A DNA stretch of 7,490 nucleotides from an uncultured Saprospiraceae bacterium. GTDB lineage: Bacteria > Bacteroidota > Bacteroidia > Chitinophagales > Saprospiraceae. Shown piece by piece: positions 1 through 4,899 of this stretch. Numbering within the stretch: the stretch's first letter is position 1; every line of letters begins with the position of its first letter. The stretch spans positions 1 through 7,490 of the forward strand of contig CALJKQ010000320.1 in assembly GCA_937973565.1 (NCBI GenBank), in the 5' to 3' direction. The notes beneath the pieces were generated by a model. The model made no database searches. It was not told where the DNA came from and saw only the letters and a program-made list of their open reading frames with translations. Position numbers and translations under genes: made by a program.

Positions 1-167
1 ATTGAAATACTTTTATTTTCAGCATTGATCAAAGGGCTGCCCAACAATTTCAAGGTGATTGCAAAACCATTAACGTCCATTTCCTGCTCTGGAATGGCAT
101 CGGAAAGGGCTTCATAAACCAGTGTCTCTAACGCTCTGTTGGCAATTCTGCATTCAAATCCAATCAT
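1..167 (-). CDS. Unrecognised protein, N-terminal 55 codons (3' end outside window)
   Basis: An open frame on the minus strand begins with ATG at 167..165 and stays open to the window edge. The product begins MIGFECRIANRALETL, then has an acidic stretch (SDAIPEQEMD, about residues 22-31) and an alternating hydrophobic segment (FAITLKLLGSPLI) that could be a beta strand. There is no signal peptide or membrane helix in the visible part. An AGGGA element lies 6 bases before the ATG, a reasonable ribosome binding site. The gene begins only 19 bases after the amidase stop codon, so the two are probably co-transcribed. I do not recognise the family and assign no function; membership in an envelope operon is inferred from position only. 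The main uncertainty is the short visible length, but the close operon spacing, the ATG and the Shine-Dalgarno-like element all support a real gene. Confidence 0.6.
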   Translation of the reverse strand, partial: MIGFECRIANRALETLVYEALSDAIPEQEMDVNGFAITLKLLGSPLINAENKSIS

Positions 168-186
168 TTTCTATCCCTTTTCTAGC

Positions 187-1299
187 TTAATTTTTTCTCA
201 TGGCCACGAAGGCACCCTTATATCCCAGTTTGGCCACTTTTTGTTTGATTTCTTCAGCCTGGACTACATCATTAAAAGTTCCCAATTGGTATTTGTAGTA
301 TCCGTTTTCTTCAATGATATAAATATCGCCAAGATGCGCCAAGCCATTCATTACCTTGGTATCAATTTTCGACTTCATTGCCGCCAGTTGAATGGTGTAA
401 CCTCCCGGTTTGTTTTGGCCTGTGGCTCTTTCATCATCCCCAAGGTCTTTTGGGACTTGTTTGCCCGACAAAGATGCAGGAGTGGCTGCTGTCACGGGTT
501 CCGGTGCTTCTCTGACAATGGGCTTGTCAAAAAACGACGACAATGCAGACGTGATGGATTGACAAATCTTGTTTTGGCCTTCTTCACTACCCAGTCTTTC
601 TTCTTCTTCCGGATTGCTTATGAAGCCGGTTTCGATTAAAACGCTGGGCATAGTAGCTCTTCTTAATACCGCAAAACCGGCTTGTTTTACTCCCCTGGAA
701 GAACTCAGGCCCCGGTTGGCAAAGTTGGATTCGATCTTTGAAGCCAAATCCAGACTTTTTTCAAGATACGCATCCTGAAAGGAAGAAAGTACGATATATC
801 CTACCGGTGAGTTGGGGTCATAACCTTCATAATTGCTTTCATAGTCATTTTCCATCAGGATCACTTCGTTTTCTCTTTGTGCAACAGCAAGGTTTTCAGC
901 TGCCCTGTGCAAGCCCATGACAAAGGTTTCTGTTCCTTTTGTCCGGGTATTGGAAATATAATTGCAGTGGATGGATATAAACAAATCTGCCTTTTTCTTA
1001 TTGGCTATGCCTACGCGCTGATATAGGGGTAAAAATACATCGGTAGTACGTGTATACTCCACTTCGACATCAGGCAATCTTGAGGTTATCATCTTCCCTA
1101 GTCTAAGCGACATCTGCAAGGCGAGGTCTTTTTCTTTGAAATTTTTACCCAGAGCCCCGGAATCATGCCCTCCGTGGCCGGCATCGATCACAACAAGCCT
1201 CTTTTTAGGCTGACCTATCAGATCATCTGGACGGCAAAAAATAGGAAGGGTCGAAAATGACGAAACAATTAAAAAAATCGTTAAACGTAAGAATAGGAT
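187..1299 (-). CDS. N-acetylmuramoyl-L-alanine amidase (Amidase_3) with C-terminal SPOR-like domain
   Basis: This is a secreted zinc amidase that cleaves the bond between N-acetylmuramic acid and the L-alanine of the stem peptide in peptidoglycan. Numbered from the internal GTG at 1191, the Amidase_3 signatures are all present: IDAGHGGHDSG with zinc ligand H6, the second ligand E20 in NFKEKDLAL, the third ligand H75 in FISIHCNY, and catalytic E187 in LIETGFISNPEEEERL. A proline/alanine-rich linker (about 224-262) leads to a SPOR-like domain (about 263-334, GGYTIQLAAM to the end), a type of module that binds peptidoglycan. The GTG at 1191 is not a credible start because it cuts into the first strand of the catalytic fold. 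The frame stays open upstream to a TAA at 1314..1312 and encodes a signal-peptide-like stretch (ILFLRLTIFLIVSSFSTLPI), but contains no ATG, GTG or TTG. I therefore place the start tentatively at ATC 1299..1297 (370 residues); a sequence error is possible. Divergent from lptD and followed closely by another gene. Confidence 0.93.
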   Translation of the reverse strand: MLFLRLTIFLIVSSFSTLPIFCRPDDLIGQPKKRLVVIDAGHGGHDSGALGKNFKEKDLALQMSLRLGKMITSRLPDVEVEYTRTTDVFLPLYQRVGIANKKKADLFISIHCNYISNTRTKGTETFVMGLHRAAENLAVAQRENEVILMENDYESNYEGYDPNSPVGYIVLSSFQDAYLEKSLDLASKIESNFANRGLSSSRGVKQAGFAVLRRATMPSVLIETGFISNPEEEERLGSEEGQNKICQSITSALSSFFDKPIVREAPEPVTAATPASLSGKQVPKDLGDDERATGQNKPGGYTIQLAAMKSKIDTKVMNGLAHLGDIYIIEENGYYKYQLGTFNDVVQAEEIKQKVAKLGYKGAFVAMRKN

Positions 1300-1342
1300 A
1301 TTCTTGCTATTTTAAGACCTTTGTGCGAAATCTAAATCGGAA

Positions 1343-1350
1343 CAAATATA
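1343..1350 (-). promoter_or_regulatory. Bacteroidota-type -7 box, likely amidase promoter
   Basis: On the minus strand this reads TATATTTG, a full match to the Bacteroidota primary sigma -7 consensus TAnnTTTG. Transcription would start a few bases downstream, near 1336-1339, giving a leader of roughly 40 bases before the proposed amidase start near 1299. I see no clear TTG -33 element about 19 bases upstream, so the call rests on one box and on its sensible position in the divergent spacer. The plus strand reads TATAAT across 1347-1352 at the same place. That could contribute to leftward or rightward transcription, but I see no good -35 element for it. Confidence 0.45.
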
Positions 1351-1376
1351 ATACTTATCTGTAATTAATAAGTTAT

Positions 1377-4058
1377 TTGAAATCAATATTTAATAAAATA
1401 TTACTTTTTTTAATATGTTGGTTGTCGGCTTCATATGCTTTTTCGCAAGTAACTGATAACAAAGCTATTGCATCTGGCGTCAGGTTGGATTCTACGCGGG
1501 TATTGGATACCATCAAAACCGATACCCTCAAAAATAAGTACAGAATTTCTAAGGATGCGATCACTTCGGTCGTCAAGTACGGAGCTGTGGATTCCAATTT
1601 TACAGATATAGAAGTTAAAGAGGTGCATCTTTATGGCCAGGCCTTTACCGATTATGAAACGATTAAATTGAAAGCAGATTATATCGTTTTTAATTTTGAT
1701 AAAAATGAAGTCAGCGCTTTTAAAGCCCGGGATACCCTACCCAGGATTGTAGAAAAACCCAGTTTTCAGGATGGAGAGACCAAAGCCGGGTTCTCAGAAA
1801 TGCGTTATAATTTCGAAAGTCACAAAGCCATTGTAAAGACGCTGACAACCCAGGAGTCCGAGTTTTTTTTAGTGGGTGAAACATCCAAATACGTGGGAAA
1901 GGAAAATGATACCCTCTCCAATGAGGATAAGTTTTTCAATCAAAATGCCATCATCACCACTTGCAATCATCCCACGCCCCATTTTGGCATCAGGGCCCGC
2001 AAGATGAAATTCATACCCGATAAGATTGCGGTCATGGGTCCAGCCCAGCTGGAAATAGCAGGCATACCCACCCCTATTGTATTGCCATTTGGTTTTTTCC
2101 CGCTCATCAAAGGCCAATCATCAGGACTTATTTTTCCCAGTGATTTTCCCTACGACAACAATTATGGGTTTGGATTAAGGGGAGTAGGTTATTATTTTCC
2201 CATCAATGACTACATGGATGCCAAAGTCACCGGTGATTTTTGGACACGAGGCAGTCATGCTATCCGGGTGTCAACCCAGTATAAAAAAAGGTATAGTTAT
2301 ACCGGCAATGTAGAAGTTACCTACGCCAACAACATCCTTGAAAACAGCAAGGGAGTGCCGGTTTCCAATAAGTCTTTTGGATTGCGAGTAAGTCACAGTC
2401 AGGATTCAAAAGCCCACCCATATCGCACCTTGAGTGGATCCATCAACCTTGAAACCAATCGAAATACCCAGCGAAACAATTACGACTACAATAGCATTAC
2501 CAACAACAAACTCACTTCAAATTTTTCGTATAGCTACAAATGGCCCGAATCACCATTTTCCTTCAGAGCGTCGTTTGCCCACAACCAGGACAACAGACTG
2601 AGGGTCGTTAATATTACCTTACCCGATGCCAGATTTGACATGACCAGTGTTCAGCCCTTTAAACGCAAAAATGCAACGGGTGATCCGCTTTGGTATGAGA
2701 ACATTACGGTTACCTACAATGCCGGATTTAGAAACATGGTAAAAACGACAGACACCACGCTGTTTACGAGAGCAACCCTGGATAAAATTGAAACCGGTTT
2801 CTCCCATCAGGCAACGGTCAATACGAGTAGCAGAATATTAAAGTATTTTAGCGTAACTCCACAACTGTCATACCAGGAAGTATATTTTTTAAAAACCCTG
2901 GAAAAGACTTTTGATCCAACGTGGGTGCTCGATACCATCGATCTGGGGCCGGACTCTGAAGGGAATCCCAGTACGGATATCAGGGTTTTGAAATACGGGA
3001 CCGTCAACCAGGATCTGGCTAAAGGATTTGAGGCCTTTAGAAAATTGAATGCTTCGGTTTCGCTGTCAACCAACATCTTTGGAATTTATACCAAGAATAC
3101 CGGTTTTTTCAGGGGTATACGCCATTTGATGAAACCCACCATTTCTCTGAATTTATCGCCCGATACCGAGCTCAGGTACCGCAAATTTGTAACTACTACT
3201 TCAGAACCCGGTAAGACGGCGGGCGAATACTACAATCCTTTCGCTACCGGACCTTTTGCCCAATCGCTGTCCGATGAACAGTTTGGTCTCAATTTCACCA
3301 TCGGCAATACGCTGGAAATGAAATACAGGGGTAAAAAAGATACCGTTGATAAAAAAGTAAGTCTGGTCAACAACTTTGACATTCTCTTTAATTACAATTT
3401 CGCGAGGGATACATTGAAATGGAGCAATTTTGATTTGGGAGGAACTTCCAATCTGTTCAGAGGACTGAGCAACCTGCAATACAGAGCGGTCTTCACGCCC
3501 TATGAAATCAATTATAAAACCGGCGCCCGTTACGATCAGTTTCTGGTCAACAGGGCCAACAACAAAAAGCTTTTCCAACTTATCAATTTGAGTGTAGGGC
3601 TAAATACGGGATTTACCTTTTCACAGCTCAAAAATCTGTTTAGAAAGAAGATCGATGATCCGGCAAACAAGTCAGAGAAATCTGAAACGAAATACTCCAA
3701 GGCAAGCATGACTACCTTGTTTGATGAATTGAGGTTTAGCCACTCATTGGCATTTACCATGAGTAAAACCAAAAACGGTACAGATACACTGTTCCTTTCG
3801 GTGCACTCATTTAATATAGTGGGCAATATTCCCCTTAGTAAAAACTGGAAATTTATCATTGGCAGTATCAGTTATGATCTTTTGGCTAAGTCATTGGTTT
3901 ACCCTTCTTTTGGTTTCAGCAGAGATCTCCATTGCTGGAATATGAATTTTGCGTGGCATCCCAACACCGGTGTTTATACATTTTTCATTGGTGTGAAATC
4001 AGGAGCGCTCAATTTCCTCAAATACGATTACCAGCAACCTTACATACCCCGCATTTAA
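1377..4058 (+). CDS. lptD: LptD-like outer-membrane LPS assembly protein (OstA family, Bacteroidota type)
   Basis: LptD is the outer-membrane beta-barrel that receives lipopolysaccharide from the periplasmic Lpt bridge and places it in the outer leaflet. The start is TTG at 1377: an in-frame TAA lies at 1362-1364, and the next in-frame ATG is at about residue 142, long past the signal peptide. Residues 1-23 form a signal peptide (basic MKSIFNK, a hydrophobic core, AFS before Q24). An OstA/LptA-like periplasmic region covers about 70-250 (VHLYGQAFTDYETIKLKADYI, then TTCNHPTPHFGIRARKMKF). From about 260 to the end the sequence is a series of alternating, aromatic-rich beta strands typical of a large barrel, closing with SRDLHCWNMNFAW and FFIGVKSGALNFLKYDY, which resembles the C-terminus of Bacteroidota LptD proteins. 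At 893 residues it is longer than E. coli LptD (784). The mature protein has only two cysteines, C196 and C853. The overall family call is strong; the exact domain borders are estimates. Confidence 0.88.
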   Translation: MKSIFNKILLFLICWLSASYAFSQVTDNKAIASGVRLDSTRVLDTIKTDTLKNKYRISKDAITSVVKYGAVDSNFTDIEVKEVHLYGQAFTDYETIKLKADYIVFNFDKNEVSAFKARDTLPRIVEKPSFQDGETKAGFSEMRYNFESHKAIVKTLTTQESEFFLVGETSKYVGKENDTLSNEDKFFNQNAIITTCNHPTPHFGIRARKMKFIPDKIAVMGPAQLEIAGIPTPIVLPFGFFPLIKGQSSGLIFPSDFPYDNNYGFGLRGVGYYFPINDYMDAKVTGDFWTRGSHAIRVSTQYKKRYSYTGNVEVTYANNILENSKGVPVSNKSFGLRVSHSQDSKAHPYRTLSGSINLETNRNTQRNNYDYNSITNNKLTSNFSYSYKWPESPFSFRASFAHNQDNRLRVVNITLPDARFDMTSVQPFKRKNATGDPLWYENITVTYNAGFRNMVKTTDTTLFTRATLDKIETGFSHQATVNTSSRILKYFSVTPQLSYQEVYFLKTLEKTFDPTWVLDTIDLGPDSEGNPSTDIRVLKYGTVNQDLAKGFEAFRKLNASVSLSTNIFGIYTKNTGFFRGIRHLMKPTISLNLSPDTELRYRKFVTTTSEPGKTAGEYYNPFATGPFAQSLSDEQFGLNFTIGNTLEMKYRGKKDTVDKKVSLVNNFDILFNYNFARDTLKWSNFDLGGTSNLFRGLSNLQYRAVFTPYEINYKTGARYDQFLVNRANNKKLFQLINLSVGLNTGFTFSQLKNLFRKKIDDPANKSEKSETKYSKASMTTLFDELRFSHSLAFTMSKTKNGTDTLFLSVHSFNIVGNIPLSKNWKFIIGSISYDLLAKSLVYPSFGFSRDLHCWNMNFAWHPNTGVYTFFIGVKSGALNFLKYDYQQPYIPRI

Positions 4059-4108
4059 GGTCTTGTTGAACAGTTTAAATTTTGTACATTTATCCAAAAT
4101 TCATTTCC

Positions 4109-4645
4109 ATGGAGCAGCACAGCCATTTGCCGCCGTTTGCCCTCAGGCCCCGGTTCAAAGCCGAAGTGCCGTTTGGGGTCGAAGAAATTGGAAGTAAGAT
4201 CAAGGCCTCATTGCTGCAAAATAAAAATCATGTACTCGGCAAAGTGGTAGGGAATATGGCTGTTTTGTCAATACCTGAAAGCGAAAGACATTTCTGGTCT
4301 CCACAACTCACATTGGGTATGGACACCACGGATACGGCAGGTGTGACGATGCTTAGAGGCATGTATGGGCCCTCCACTTCCGTTTGGCTGGGTTTTGTCT
4401 TCACCTATGGCGTTTTGGGTATTATCGCATGTTTTTCGCTCATCATAGGAAGTAGTCACTGGATGATGGGCAAGCCGGCCAATGAGCTGTATTTAGCTTT
4501 GATTTGTGGTATGGGCATAGGTGGCATGTATTTGATTTCATTCTCCGGCCAAAAAATCGGGGCTGATCAAATGCAACGACTGCATGAGTTTGTAGAAAAT
4601 TGTCTCCATCAACCCATCATTTCTTCTGCCGCTGATCCTGAATAA
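4109..4645 (+). CDS. Small protein with two predicted membrane helices, function unknown
   Basis: The gene encodes 178 residues from ATG at 4109. A TTG at 4082 in the same frame would add nine residues (MYIYPKFIS) with no helpful feature, so the ATG is preferred. There is no signal peptide. Residues 1-90 appear soluble and carry HFWSPQLTL (61-69) and RGMYGP (83-88). Two hydrophobic segments follow: about 92-114 (WLGFVFTYGVLGIIACFSLI within it) and about 127-145 (LYLALICGMGIGGMYLI), joined by a short loop (SSHWMMGKPANE). A tail of about 33 residues (QKIGADQMQRLHEFVENCL) could form an amphipathic helix. With an even number of helices, both ends should lie on the same side of the inner membrane. 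I do not recognise a characterised family; the WSPQL and RG-YGP motifs feel familiar from uncharacterised Bacteroidota proteins, but that is memory only. It follows lptD by 50 bases on the same strand, so co-transcription is likely though not shown. Confidence 0.8.
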   Translation: MEQHSHLPPFALRPRFKAEVPFGVEEIGSKIKASLLQNKNHVLGKVVGNMAVLSIPESERHFWSPQLTLGMDTTDTAGVTMLRGMYGPSTSVWLGFVFTYGVLGIIACFSLIIGSSHWMMGKPANELYLALICGMGIGGMYLISFSGQKIGADQMQRLHEFVENCLHQPIISSAADPE

Positions 4646-4884
4646 GTTCCAAATTATATTTTAAATTAATATTTAACACCTTAGTGATGTGTGAGTAACA
4701 TATTAATCTATAATACATAATAAAAAAATAATTATATATCGACATTGATTGTTTTCTTAAAATAATATGTGGTAATTATGGATTTATTATTCATATTGTT
4801 CCATAAAATTTTGAAAATATCTAAAGTGTTAAAAATGTGGATATTATTTAAATAAAGGCATTCCCATAATCGACCACAAGATTC
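4646..4884. other. Very AT-rich intergenic stretch before smc
   Basis: No credible gene is present here. Counting bases in 4646-4860 gives 40 G or C in 215 (about 19% GC), far below the flanking genes. I found no strong GC-rich hairpin with a T run that would act as an intrinsic terminator for the lptD transcript. The stretch contains short A/T palindromes and an imperfect 16-base direct repeat around ATGTGG (4764-4779 and 4832-4847, 13 of 16 identical), which is weak given the base composition. Most likely it holds the end of the upstream transcript and the upstream part of the smc promoter. Confidence 0.6.
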
Positions 4885-4892
4885 TATATTTG
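4885..4892 (+). promoter_or_regulatory. Bacteroidota-type -7 box, likely smc promoter
   Basis: The sequence is TATATTTG, a full match to TAnnTTTG, ending 7 bases before the smc ATG at 4900. A start of transcription a few bases downstream would leave a leader of only about 2-4 bases. No clear TTG -33 element is visible about 19 bases upstream, where the sequence reads GGCATTCCC. The position, just after a long non-coding AT-rich stretch and just before a gene start, supports the call. Confidence 0.5.
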
Positions 4893-4899
4893 CACCCCT

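Noticed and set aside
139..639. Plus-strand open frame opposite the amidase C-terminal half
   Set aside because: It lies antisense to the SPOR-like domain, linker and catalytic end of a well-supported amidase, and its translation is phenylalanine and serine-rich with no recognisable domain.
1189..1191. GTG at 1191 as the true amidase start
   Set aside because: It falls inside the first strand of the catalytic domain (just before IDAGHGG) and would remove the in-frame hydrophobic export signal; the upstream frame is open to 1311.
3201..3578. Minus-strand open frame within lptD (and similar ones at 2807-3076 and 3536-3859)
   Set aside because: These are antisense to a continuous beta-barrel coding sequence and show no motif, start context or operon logic.
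4082..4084. TTG at 4082 as start of the two-helix protein gene
   Set aside because: It adds only nine residues without a signal or domain feature, while a good ATG follows at 4109; the extra region also overlaps the small inverted repeat.
4764..4847. Imperfect 16-base direct repeat around ATGTGG as a possible regulator site
   Set aside because: Only 13 of 16 bases agree, there are just two copies, and the surrounding DNA is about 81% A+T, so chance similarity is likely.
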